A program made the position numbers and the translations under genes. 64,000 bases of DNA from Paulownia fortunei (lineage: Eukaryota; Streptophyta; Magnoliopsida; Lamiales; Paulowniaceae), in the NCBI GenBank assembly GCA_019321725.1, contig CM033111.1:4154001-4218000 (forward strand), given 5' to 3'. This document shows positions 13,205 through 24,579 of the stretch, one piece after another. How positions within the stretch are numbered: position 1 is the first letter of the stretch; the number at the start of each line of letters is the position of its first letter. The notes beneath the pieces were generated by a model, which saw nothing but the letters and a program-made list of their open reading frames with translations, was not told the DNA's origin and did not search any database.

Positions 13205-15682
13205 TCAGCCAACTGAACTTGTCGTAGTAGAGCTAATAACCCATCTATCAGTCACAGCATTGGATGAGGACTGAAAATTCTTTTTCTTCAACAATACAAT
13301 ATCATCTGTTTCAGGGGGAGGAGGGATCTTTCCAGTCACAGAGTTATTATCATTAGTCTCTTTTTTCTTCTCAAATTTCGACTCCTCACCACCCTGAATC
13401 TCCTTTAGAAAATCCAAAACCTCATCCATTGAAGGCCTCATGTCCTTATCAAGTTGCAGACACCGAAAAGCTAACTCTGCCACTGAAGTAGTCATCCTTG
13501 TGACTTCAACATCAGACTCATATCCAAGAGATGAGTCGATCAGTTCATCAAATGCACACCTTCGAATCCTGTTCACAGCTAAGTTGGCCAAGTTGATTTC
13601 ATGCCTATGCCTGCTTATATCAACAGCAGGCATCGAGGATATGAGCTCAATGAGGACAACACCAAAGCTATACACGTCGCTCTTATCAGTGAGCTGGTAG
13701 CACTGATGATATTCAGGATCTACATATCCAGGGGTCCCCTGAGGGGCAGTGGAGATATGGGTGACATCATTAGGGAAGAGTCTTGAGAGCCCGAAATCAG
13801 CAACTTTGACACAAAAGTTGTTGTCAAGTAATATGTTGTTTGTCTTCACATCACGATGTATTATGTCAGATTTGTGGAGGTAAGCCAATGCGCTTGCAGT
13901 TTCTATGGCAATGTTCATGCGAACAGCCCAAGTCAGGGGTGCTTCATTGGCTCTATCACCATGGAGATGATCAGCCACTGTGCCATTGGGAATGTATTCA
14001 TAAACAAGCAAGAGTTCCTTGCTTCTTCTAGACGTACAGCCATACAGTGAAACAAGATTCTGGTGCCTCAAACAAGCAAGGATTTTGATTTCATTCATGA
14101 ATTGCTCCACTCTTCGGCAGTTGTGCTTATACAGGCGCTTTATTGCAACTTCTCTTCTATCCCGAAGTTTGCCTAGTTACAACAATGGCAGGCTTGCTAT
14201 TATACTGTATGCCTGGTATCAGCCAGCTGCAACTATAATACTAATACTTAAATTAACCGAGTGTAGATACATAACAGTGGTTTCTTACCATAGTATACAG
14301 TTCCAAAGCCTCCATCTCCAAGTTCCTTGGAAGAATCAAAGTTATTGGTGGCCTCTTCAAGTTCTGTGTAAGGGAAAATAGAAATGCCGAAGTAGCAGCT
14401 CCCACCTTCGATGTCTGATTTTGAGGAGGGGTCAGAATTTATGTTTCTTGAAAGGAGGCAAGCACTCTTGAATCTTATCTTGCATTGCCAGATCAACAGG
14501 CATAGAAGTAGTAAGACTCCACCTCCAGATATAACTGTGAACCATAAATTATAGTGATTAAGTGTGAGAGACTAATTCAAGGATGAAATTTTGAATAGAA
14601 TGATTATTTCTGATATTGACTGAAAATTTAAAAATGGCAGACAATGCAAAGGAGATCTAGTGTGGAAAAACTGTGAATTGTTTTATATTAAATTCTGTTT
14701 TGAGACTTTTACCTGTGGCTAAGATCACCGTCGACCAACTTTTTCCTGCACCCAAATTTAACTTAGTAAATACTTCAGTGGCACAGATTATGGTTAGTTG
14801 ATGAAAGCAAAAGGAAAGCATGAAAAACATCTATAATCCTACACAGCAGCAGGAAGAAGTACTCAAGTAAAAGACACAACCATATAAATGTATCAGGATT
14901 TGGCATTTTGATAAATAAATAGAAAATTACAGGATACGCAAAATCAAACAATATCTACCATTTAAATCATAATTACTTGAACCCTGCCCTGGATTTCTGG
15001 CAGAACACAAAAGGAGTAACCAGATCTAGAGAAAAATAGTCAGCTCTCAGCAGAAGGATACCTTGTGCATTGCATACAAATTCATTCTTGCTGTTGGCAC
15101 CGCACTGACTTCCTTTATAGTAACAATCATAACATTCATGAGAAACATTCCACTCAACACTAAATTCAGCAGTTAACTGATCAAACAAGTCATGGGAATC
15201 TAGATTAGGCTTTACAGGCAGTTGAATCACTGAACAGCCTCGCGGGATATTACTTTCCGGTGTAGGAGAGCCGCCTGGATTTCTATAGTACACTGTAGAG
15301 ATTCCACAACCTGTGTACTTTAAATAATTTTCGAAACAATTTTCTGTATATTCCCTATTATATGGATGATTGCTACATCTGAACAAGGTGAGATTGGGAG
15401 AGACTGTAAATGAACTAGAAGGAGAATTAGGTAGAGACAGATTTGCTAAAGAAGAGCAATTTTTGTCATTCAGCTGAACTTGAAGAACAAGGTCTTTAAC
15501 CATGACTTTATTTTTAGACAGCTTGTACATAATATCATACCATCTTTCTCCATCCCCTAGCCGAATTCTTGGATTTGAAGTATTACAATCGACCATGCAT
15601 TTTGGCTGCATGTAATCAAAGAGGGGAAATTCCAGGGTGCCAAGATCTCCACAGTCGAAGGATTTTTGGCATTTGGAATCAG
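13205..15682 (-). CDS. LRK10L1-type receptor-like kinase, 5' end broken or supplied by an upstream exon
   Basis: Exons seen: 15682-15062, 14745-14713, 14534-14289, 14172-13205, all with GT-AG borders and matching phases. The first encodes a GUB_WAK ectodomain from CQKSFDCGDLGTLEFPLFD to the WAK-associated Cys region (CYDCYYKGSQCGANSKNEF). The 33-nt second exon and the next give the membrane helix (STVILATVISGGGVLLLLC). The kinase has a glycine loop LGDGGFGTVYYG, Lys in VAIKRL, HRDVKTNN (an RD kinase), VADFGLSR and GTPGYVDPEY, then a Ser/Thr-rich tail ending TTTSSVG. No in-frame ATG precedes ADSKCQ. Either a 1-nt loss in the T-run near 15710 put the signal peptide starting at 15730 (MPLATFF) out of frame, or the acceptor at 15683-15685 (tttctcctcaattcag) joins an upstream phase-1 exon. 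The kinase itself is intact. Confidence 0.88.
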
Positions 15683-16629
15683 CTGAATTGAGGAGAAAAA
15701 GATGAAACCAAAAAAGGTGGCAAGAGGCATCCTGAATTCCCTCAACAAACCATAAAAAAAAAAAACAAGAAATTGGAAAGAAGAATTCTCCCAGAGAGAA
15801 ATCAAGTTCCGCAGTTTTGCTGCTTCTCTTTTTATCAGCATTTTTGATTTCGCAACTTCATCCAGTGTTAAACACGCTGGTAGACTTGGAAATGGTCAGC
15901 CTAAACTAGAAAGGCAAAAGTCTCCTTCTCTCACTTTCAACTTGACTAGCAGTATATGCATAATTGACCCTGACTTCTTGATCCTTGTAAGGCTAAAAAT
16001 TCTTTAAAGTCCTATCAATCAGAATGAACTTAAGATATGTATTTTAAGCAAATTCGGCCAATAGGTTCTTTAAAGAGAATATTAGAAATGAAATACCTTG
16101 AGATTTTGTACCCTTCCATGCATGGGTTTTTGCATTTCTGTTTCATGTTTTCATTGAGAGGACAAAGAAAGAATACATAGTTTTGTAGAGTCCTTTTTCT
16201 ATTTACAGCACTAGCTATTTCGTATCATCAATCAAACAATTCCTGGATTCTTTTAAGTAAAGTACTAGCTGTTTTGACGTCAATATATAACAAAACAAAA
16301 GAAAAGGTGCCCAGAAATTAAGCATCCAAACTAGCTATTAATTCCATTCGGGGCCCATTTTGTCTTTTCTTATTGGAAAATTTTAACAATAGAGTTGGCT
16401 TTTCTCTAAGCTGACAGCAATTTAGTTGAAAGTTGAGTTTAGCAGGCCCACATTGTCGCCAGTAGAGAAAAATCAGAAGCAAAGAAGGCAAGAAAAAGAG
16501 GGTAAATTTCGAAGGAGTCTCGAATAAGAGGATTTCGTGTATCTCGATAAATTTCATTTACATGGAATATACCAGAGGTAAATTTCTTGCCATTACCTGC
16601 TATGACATAACTTGGCAAAACAAACTGTA

Positions 16630-17160
16630 ATACAAAGAAAAGAATTTGCATTAGTAACCAATGAGGGCAGAAACTCAAGATTCCTTTTTTAGCATCAAAA
16701 CGACAATGGCCACCTCTACCTTCACACTTACTGCATCTAATTCCATCCTCGTCGCAGAGTATCCATCTTCCAATTCCATCCATATTGGATTTGTACGTAG
16801 GAAGCACAAGCAAATCTATGATGTTCTTTTTGCAACAATAGAATAGTTTAGTTTTAGATCAACAAAGTTATGATCGAAGAGGAAGGGAGAGCGGTCTGGT
16901 GCAAAATAACTTAGACGATGGATGCGTTTTCCATCCAAGACCTTGGAATTCACTAACCTGAAAAGATTGTCTTTCACAAGAGACGCTTTTGATACATAAT
17001 CACCACGAGATGTCTTATAGATTATCTTGTTTTCTTTGCTACTGACATCAAAACCAGGTAAGCATTACAATAGATTGGTTCCATATCGTTTCTAGGCTGA
17101 CAAGCTTGATATCTCCGATCTGTTGATTGAACGGATTCTACTATGAGGATGTGAAATAGA
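16630..17160 (-). pseudogene. Decayed GUB_WAK/LRK10L ectodomain
   Basis: Pieces of a GUB_WAK-type ectodomain in family order but in different frames. Near 17115-17090 the frame reads DRRYQACQPRN, matching the start of the LRK10L2 ectodomains here (DYRYEACVPRN). About 25 residues of the next part are missing. A second frame (about 17055-16816) gives LPGFDVSSKENKIIY, then SRGDYVSKASLVKDNLFR and PFLFDHNFVDLKLNYS before a stop. A third piece (about 16800-16655) gives RWILCDEDGIRCSKCEGRG and GHCRFDAKKGILSFC, the WAK-associated Cys region. Downstream, an open frame at about 16560-16430 encodes a hydrophobic stretch (LFFLPSLLLIFLYW) that may be the old membrane exon. No kinase follows before the next receptor gene. 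Frameshifts, a deletion and a stop argue against function. Confidence 0.7.
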
Positions 17161-17378
17161 ACACTACTTGAATCTAAAGTAGAATAAGCCTTCTTCCTTT
17201 TTCGTATTTGAGGTAGGCTTGGAAAAATTATCGTGGAGAACTCGGTGGAAGAATCAGAACATTTTTTGCTCAGGACATGTAATGTGCTGGAGCATATGAA
17301 ATCATATCTGAGATATCGTCTATGGTTATTTAAATCTGTCATGTTTCTGATTTTGACTTAAATTGAGTTTATAGTTTC

Positions 17379-17398
17379 TGTCTGTCTGTCTGTCTGTC
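17379..17398. repeat. (CTGT)5 microsatellite
   Basis: Five uninterrupted CTGT units directly upstream (minus-strand sense) of the decayed ectodomain. Confidence 0.9.
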
Positions 17399-17399
17399 A

Positions 17400-19796
17400 T
17401 TGATTATTACAATAGGATCTACATGTCTGGCATTGCCTTTACTGATGACTTTTCAATGCTTATTTCTGGATTAAATAGAAGATAAAACCTCCGCCAATCA
17501 GAAAAGTAAAATCATATACCAATACACAATTTTTTTTCATGTAAGTTAGCACATCACATTTCTGTGATCATGCATTTCATGCTTATCTACAGATTGCTAA
17601 GCACAACAAATTATCTAGAATGATCAAAGAGACTGTATGGAGACGAAAACGGAGAATGATCTAAGAAAGGAGGTGGGATGTTGTCATGGATGAGATATGA
17701 TTACGAGTTATATGAGATATTCTTGTTTTATCTTTCCTATTTTCCATTCTCAATGTGTATGAAAAAGGGGAAGTTGATAGTTGTCTGCAATATGTAGCAA
17801 CAACTTAGTAAAGAAAAGATTTTAGAATTAAAAGATGAAAGGATTTTCAACTAGATTGGGCAGGAGTTCCCCAACTCTACCCCTGATTCTTGATTCCTGG
17901 AATAGGCTTTACTGTAAGTAAGCTTAAGCAGCCAAGAACAGATGAGCTTTGTTACTGAGCCTGTGGGAACAAACTAGCTTCTTTTTTTTTTTTTTTTTTC
18001 TTTGGCATGCAGAACAAAGAATTTCAGAATAATCCAAGTTAAGTCTTCAGAACTTTTCTCATCAATCATTAAACAAGGAGTGGCAACAATGACAGAGTGG
18101 GTTTGATAAGTGTAAGATAAAGTGGGAAACAAAGGAAATTCTTGTGTTTTGGAATAGGTGAGATCCAAAAAATTCCATAGAGAAAATTAGTAAATATTTT
18201 AGTTAGGGTTAGTTACACACATATCTGCTCTGAAATAAATATAGCCAACTTTCTTCCTACTTTTTTAATAATTATCAAAACCTCTCTTCTAAGTTTACCA
18301 CGTTTATCAAATTTCCTGTGCCGTTAGGATTTTGAAAGGAAAATGATGCCGTTAGCAAAGAATTTTATTGAACTTTCTACTTTGTCTCTAACACAACTAG
18401 CCTTAAATTTTACTCAACAAAATACCCTTGGTAAGAGTTGAAACTTAGATGAGGTGCCAATGTAAAATTTAGATACATAAAAGAGGGAAAATATAATGAA
18501 GCATTATTATAAAATGAAGCATTATTATAAAATTATAAGGGTTTGATGAAACAAAATAATTATTTGAGGCCAAAATATTAAACAGTTTGGCTACTTTTTT
18601 TTTTACCTTTCAAAATATAAAGTTCTTGCAGTCAAAGAAAAATAATTTATTGGAATATTTTTTCTCGTGTTATAGGATCAAAGTTTTAAAAAAGGGAGGG
18701 TCTTCAAAAATAATTAGACTTAATTTTACATATAATAATAATTAATTTTTTTTCTCTCATTTTTTCTTTTCATTTTTATTTTTTTCTCTAATATTTTTTT
18801 TCTTTTCCAATAATGATTTTTCGTCTTTTCTTGAGGGTGAAAGTGGAGAAGATAAGGGAATGAGGGGATGGCAAGTAAGGAGGATCAAGAGAGGGTGAGA
18901 GAAGGAGGGGGATGGCAAGAGGAAAGGCTGGGTAGTAGAGAGGAGAGTGGTAGTGGAGGGGGAGATAGAAACGAGATGGTGGGTGGAGAAGAGAGAATGA
19001 CTGTGATGGAAAAAAAATAAAATAAAATAAAATGAAGAACCCGATGACAGAGAAATGATGGGAAAGGGGAAAGAGGAAGACATAGGCAACGCTGGGGAGG
19101 AAGAGGTGGTAATAATAGTGAGAGAGGAAGTGGTGAGAGAAAAGAACAAGAGATCATAGAATTGCAAATTTTTAAATTGAGTTAAAATAATAAAAAATTG
19201 GATTGAATCTACTTTAAGAAATCAATTATTATTACTGGATTGAATTTATTCTAAGATCCTAATAATTTTTATTTAATTGGGAGAACAAAAGTAACATTCA
19301 GATTTAAGGTATTTTGAATTATTTATGGTAAAAAAATTTAATTAGGGATATATCAGAAAGATACCCATTTACCTACAAAAATATTACAACATATTCTAAA
19401 TATAACCCATATAGCATGGTTATCTAATAAATTGATAATTTGATATATATTTTTTAGCTCGAGAGCAAAATGATGAATTTATGACTTCCACGTGATGAAA
19501 TTTAGATTAGATGTTTTGTAATTATGAATGAAAGAGGGAAGAAATTAATAATTTAATAATTTAAAAAAAATAAAAAGGTAAGTGTAACTAATCCCATGAG
19601 CACTACACCAATAGAACATAGCCTCATTTCATGTTTCTAGTTAAGAGAAATATTTAATGAAAATGCAGTCAGCTCATGGTAATGTCACCATTAGTTACCT
19701 AATGAACCACATTAAAGAACACACCAAACCCTACAGCCAATGCCTATTCTGTTGGGCCAAAATCTGAACGGGTAGTTTGTGCATAAGGCTAAATAT
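17400..19796. other. Intergenic, no receptor kinase domain found
   Basis: This is where the kinase exon belonging to the ectodomain at 19797-20711 would be expected, by analogy with 5550-3025. I see no kinase motifs (HxDxKxxN, DFG) in any frame. The stretch is AT-rich, with a T-run at 17981-17999 and the purine-rich tract listed separately. Confidence 0.6.
18836..19143. repeat. Long purine-rich tract (GA-rich on + strand)
   Basis: Over about 300 nt the plus strand is dominated by G and A, with few pyrimidines, as in GAGAGAAGGAGGGGGATGG. Open frames on the minus strand here (Ser/Pro/Leu-rich) are by-products of this composition and not genes. Polypurine tracts of this length can form triplex (H-DNA) structures; that is an inference. 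Confidence 0.75.
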
Positions 19797-20711
19797 TTAT
19801 GATTCACAGAGAAGATTAAGGCAGCTATATCCTGGATGTATTTCAAGTATATTGTAATAATTTCCTCTTGATGATCTGTATCTAATATAGATACCATATT
19901 CCAGCAAGCAAAGATCGTTGATCTGGGAGAATAACTTACCAGGTTTGCAACTCCTGGAATGAGGCCTGTCAGGGCAGAAGCAACTAAAATTGTAAGTAGT
20001 CAGATTGAAGCCGCAATGGCCACCACTTCTTTCGCATTTACTGCAGTCACTGGCTTTCCAGTTCAGCACAAACCCCCTTCTCAAATCTTCTATGACGTTT
20101 CCCATTCCAATTTTTCCATCATCTGCCTGCTCTTCTACCGGTGCTACGAAATCCTTCTCGCAGTTTTCGAATGCATTCGTAAAGTTTTCATCCTTATCAT
20201 ATAATGGCAAATCCCAGGTTTCTCTATCATTTGCATCGCGAACAACTCTGTTCCTCAAAAGATCCTTTGACAATGAATTATTGCAGTTGGAGAACAAGTG
20301 GAGACTCGTCACGTTCTCAGCAAAATCGAACAGGGCTGTAGGGAGAGTTGTGTTTTTTATTCTTGAAAGACAACCACTGTCATTTGAACTTAAAACAGCA
20401 GCATTATATACGCGAAGAGATCGGGTTTGATAGAAAATATCTTCAACCACATACTCATTTTCAGGCAACCGAAGAACTGGAAAGCCATGTAATTGGCTAC
20501 AACTGAGCACAAATCTAGGGTAGCCACAATAAGATTCTTGCTGGCCTGGAATATAGAATGGGAAGCTTATGTTCGGGCCATTGCCACAATTCCTTGGTAC
20601 GCATGCTTCATACCGATAATCAGCACCAGAAGATGTTTTTGATAGAAGGATAAGACAGAATATACAAAGGTCTAAACATATCAAGAAAGTATGCATATTA
20701 TTTTCCTTCAT
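19797..20711 (-). CDS. LRK10L2-type ectodomain without its own kinase exon
   Basis: Close paralogue of the ectodomain of the receptor at 3025-5550. It has a signal peptide (about 8-29, ending SSGA), GUB_WAK start DYRYEACVPRNCGNGPN, the shared stretch PFYIPGQQESYCGYP, many N-glycosylation sequons, and a WAK-associated Cys region (SKCERSGGHCGF). The exon ends SCKPG at a strong donor, with the last exon base at 19940 (gtaagt at 19939-19934) in phase 1, as in the intact paralogue. No TM or kinase exon follows within the next 2.3 kb. If the donor is ignored, translation reads on to a stop at 19797, giving a 304-residue secreted protein. If it is used, the next plausible in-phase acceptor I see is at 15683-15685, which would join it to the LRK10L1-type gene. 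It could be a truncated receptor, a secreted decoy, or the first ectodomain of a two-ectodomain receptor. I cannot choose from sequence alone. Confidence 0.75.
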   Translation of the reverse strand: MKENNMHTFLICLDLCIFCLILLSKTSSGADYRYEACVPRNCGNGPNISFPFYIPGQQESYCGYPRFVLSCSQLHGFPVLRLPENEYVVEDIFYQTRSLRVYNAAVLSSNDSGCLSRIKNTTLPTALFDFAENVTSLHLFSNCNNSLSKDLLRNRVVRDANDRETWDLPLYDKDENFTNAFENCEKDFVAPVEEQADDGKIGMGNVIEDLRRGFVLNWKASDCSKCERSGGHCGFNLTTYNFSCFCPDRPHSRSCKPGKLFSQINDLCLLEYGIYIRYRSSRGNYYNILEIHPGYSCLNLLCES

Positions 20712-20767
20712 CTGGAAATCTTGAACAAGTGCAATTATAGAAACAGATGAAGCCTACCCCTACCCCC

Positions 20768-20790
20768 GGGGCGGGTTGGGGGTGGGAGGG
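20768..20790 (+). promoter_or_regulatory. Putative G-quadruplex motif upstream of receptor gene
   Basis: The plus strand has five runs of three or more G separated by loops of one or two bases, beginning GGGGCGGG at 20768 and ending GTGGGAGGG at 20790. This satisfies the usual G3+N1-7 pattern. It lies about 57 nt upstream of the ATG of the minus-strand ectodomain gene, so it should be in its 5' UTR or core promoter, C-rich on the coding strand. It stands out in otherwise AT-rich DNA. Confidence 0.7.
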
Positions 20791-21746
20791 TTGAAGATAT
20801 TAGCACTTAGCAATGAGTATTTTCCATGATTGATTTATGAAGTGGGCTTGACTTGGTGAGATGGATCAAGAACTTCTAACACGGAAAGGCTGGCTGTCTG
20901 TAGGCCTGTATGAATTCAAATAGTTGCATGAATTGACCAATCTCATCTCTGAACTTTCTATTGTTTGAATAATACTAATAGAGTTGGATTACGGCAGTTC
21001 AGTCTTAATCTTGGATTAATTAATATTTTTAAAAGAATATTTGAATCAATTTAGGGGAAAGATATTTTCTGCCACAAACACAAATGTGCAAGCTAAAGGG
21101 TAAAGGGTGGACGACAACGCCAAAGTGGGCATATCTAATCCACATTCTACAGATATCTAAGTGTTCCTGTCCACTTTGTATTGGGGCTGCAATTGATATC
21201 AATTTGATCTCACTTTTCCCATTTTCGAAGTACTGTTCACCACTATCAATAACTCATCCACGTCTTCTTGTGTAATTGGTAAATCTATCACCATCAAACA
21301 AATGGGGCACACTGGGATTTTAACAATTGTATTTCTTAGGATTTTTTGCTTCAAAAATTGATTAAAAAAAACTGTATGAAAAGATTAAGATGAAAAGTAT
21401 TCTTCAAATTGTCTGGATTTGTCTTTGCATTGTTTTTCTTGCATAATATTTTCATTCGATTGGGGACAAAATATATTTCTTTTTATATTATTTTATATGG
21501 TCAACTCCAAGAATGTTGATGCATGAATATCCCTATTTCCAGAGCCCATCTGGGCACAATAACTTTGACCAAAAATAACTAAATAAATATCCCTAACTTT
21601 CTTTTCAAGAACTATATAAGTTAGCTATTCTTTTTACTCCTCCATAGTACCGATGAAAATAATGGAAACCGTATTTGTCTACGTTTTGACCCAAGTCCTT
21701 ATACAACAGATCATACAAATGAAAATGCAGCAGAAATTATGGCTTT

Positions 21747-22067
21747 GTTTGGTGCTATTTTTAGTGATTTGGGAGAATATATTCTGGGATAATGTAATTT
21801 GATTGTGGAATTTGATAATGTAATGAGAATATGAAAATATATTTGGATGAAATATTAAGAAAAATGATGTGATGTATTTTAAAAAATATTTTTAATTATA
21901 AATATTTGATCAATGTTATTTTATTGTGGTTTGTACGAAACATTTTCAATTGTATATATTTTATCAAATAATGGTATAATAGTTGTTAGAATTATTTAAT
22001 TAAAATAATTATTAATAAGTATTTTGGGAGAAAAATATCTTATTTAAAAGAAATGTTATCACCAAAT
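21747..22067. mobile_element. MITE-like repeat, copy A
   Basis: About 320 nt, AT-rich, with termini TTTGGTG and CACCAAA in inverted orientation. It shares two internal blocks with the copy at 30415-30708: GATGTATTTTAAAAAATATT (from 21871) and ATTTAATTAAAATAAT. It is non-coding. No clear target-site duplication, so the superfamily is undecided (hAT or PIF/Harbinger are possible). Confidence 0.5.
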
Positions 22068-23769
22068 ATTATTTAAGCTATGGCCCATAAGAAATAGATC
22101 AGCCTAAAGCATAGAAGAGCAATTCAACTCACATAGGTCTTCGTTCCATTTAACTGACTTCATAAGTTTTCATTTCCACCTTATGACCAATTATTCCTCT
22201 TTCCAACTGCTACGTGGTCAATTTTCCTATAAACGGTGGAAACAGATTGATTTATGATGATTCAAAAATAAAATAAAATAAAAATCTTTATATTCATTTT
22301 TGCCTACTTAACCCATGGGGTACGTTACATTTTATCTAAAAAGTTTTAAACATGTGAGGCCTAAGGTATTGCACTCTAGAACTTTATTTTCCTTTCTTTT
22401 TCTTTTTTAAGATTGACAGTTGGACGGAATTAAAATTTGAATTTAACCGAATCTCACCACGGGTTCTTAAAATTATAAATGAATTTGTAGTGAGTCTTAT
22501 ATTTTTTAATTTCGTCCCATCTTGTTTAATTTTTTATTTTTTATTTTAATAATATATATTTATGTAAATTATTTTTAAAAAAAAATAAGTGGTGTTTTTT
22601 TTAAAAAAATAAATTTTAGATAATTTTAAAATTATAAAAAAAATTAACAGGATCTAGCGAGTCCAATCTGGACACGAGAGTGGATTCGAGTCTTTGTCCT
22701 TAAAATTTTGGCAGAACTAGTCTCGAGTTTTGACAAATTCACTTTATTGTTATTTCTAATTTTTTTCATGACTTGTATGTATGATTGACCCGAATGAAGA
22801 AAAGAAACAAGCCAATGACACAGTTTATGAAATATTATGCGTTTCTTTTGATCTCTAATATCAAAAGTATATTTTCACTATGTTTGATTCTTAAATTTTA
22901 GTAAGGAAACAATAAAGAAAGTATTTTCCATACCTCAAATGATAGTATCTTAATATCTTATGTTTTACCCATTGATCCTTTTTCTTTTCATCTTTTTTTT
23001 TTCTTACCAAAATTCAAGATCCAAACACAGTGTTAAAGAATATGTACTTAAAAATTAACAAATAAATTTTCAATCTTAAAAAATAATAAATTGAAGAAGC
23101 ATGAATTCTGCTAGATATTTATTTGGGCTGGTACGTGTGCCCAACTTGGCCTGTTGGGAAAGATCACATTTGTTGCAAAACTTAATTGGGCCATCAATTG
23201 AGTCGGACAATTGAATAACTACAATTTATTTTTTTCTCAAATTAAGCCCTATTAGTTGGGAGAGCCGAAGGATCTTTTATTTTTATAATAGTATTTTTTT
23301 TTTTTCTAACACGTACTTTTGATACTTGTGGGCCGGACTTTGTATAAAAAAAAAAATACATTAAAGTCATATCCATGATCAAGAGATTTTGGGTTTGAGT
23401 TCTTATATTTATCTATTTATGTAGTAGTTTTTTTTCTATTAGTATTCGATGTCTTGATATTATGATTGATTTAATTATATGTATTTAATGAATTTAAAAT
23501 TTGAATTTTCTTTAAAAAGAAATTATCTTTAAAATACCTCAGAGTTTCAATGTTTAATTTTTATTTCCTCCTCTAAAAGAGGTTAGTGTAGAAAACAATA
23601 CGAAAACGTATGAAATTAAAACCTTATTGAAGTTAAGAAGTGTGCAAAGTTTCTGGCAGCTCAGTTATTTATATGATTTTTTGGAGAATAAAAAACATTC
23701 TTAAAGATCTCAATTCAAAATTCTCAAATCACACTTCTCTTCTCTCCTAATAATCCTCTATAAGTAGCC

Positions 23770-23772
<3 letters not shown>

Positions 23773-23802
<30 letters not shown>
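23773..23802. repeat. (TA)15 microsatellite
   Basis: An uninterrupted alternating TA run of about 30 nt. Confidence 0.95.
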
Positions 23803-23807
<5 letters not shown>

Positions 23808-24579
23808 AACTAAATTTAAATAGGATGATTTTCTAGCACTGTGGTCCGTTCAATTGTTTCATATCCACGAGGTCGACATTTCGTACGAAATTGAGATGTC
23901 TACTTTTAACACAAAAAAATCACCATAACTTTCAATCAAATCAGCACTCTGATTACATAAGACAAACGAAAACTCGACAAACATAAATCTTCATATTAAA
24001 ATATTTAATTTGTGAAAGCTATAAATATTTTCCTAATCGAGGACACATATATGTTCAAGTGACCCACATGAAATTTCTATTATCATTAATTCTTCAACCC
24101 CCGACACTCTAGTATTCATAATTTTCCTGTTAAGATGAGATTTTTCCTTGACAAATACCCTTTAACTATTGCTCTATCTACTTCTTATTCTATCAAAATT
24201 TATATGACTACAAATAATAATAATAATTGATGTGTCATGGTGATTGCTAGAGTAACAGTAATTGACTTATCTCTGAATAACTGATTGAGTATAAATTTCT
24301 ACATACGATATGAATAGATCGTTAGTAATATCAGTTTATTTTTTATTATTAAAGTGAGAATATTAAAATAGTGCAAAATCTACATAAAGTGTAAAATAAA
24401 TTCAATATCTCTAAATGAATGATGTGGGATATTTTATGCTATTCAAATATAATACCCGTATTAATATGATTTTTTAAATTTTTAATCTTGAACTTGATAG
24501 ATTGGATCTTTTTAAATAGTAAATTCAAATTATTATTATACCCATCAATAATAATAATAATAATAATAAAGGAATAGAG

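Noticed and set aside
18757..19167. Two overlapping minus-strand open frames of 136 and 90 codons
   Set aside because: They are Ser/Pro/Leu-rich products of the polypurine tract, with no domain and no splice context.
23345..23430. SINE suggested by the phrase TTTTGGGTTTGAGTTC
   Set aside because: No box A at the right distance and no target-site duplication.
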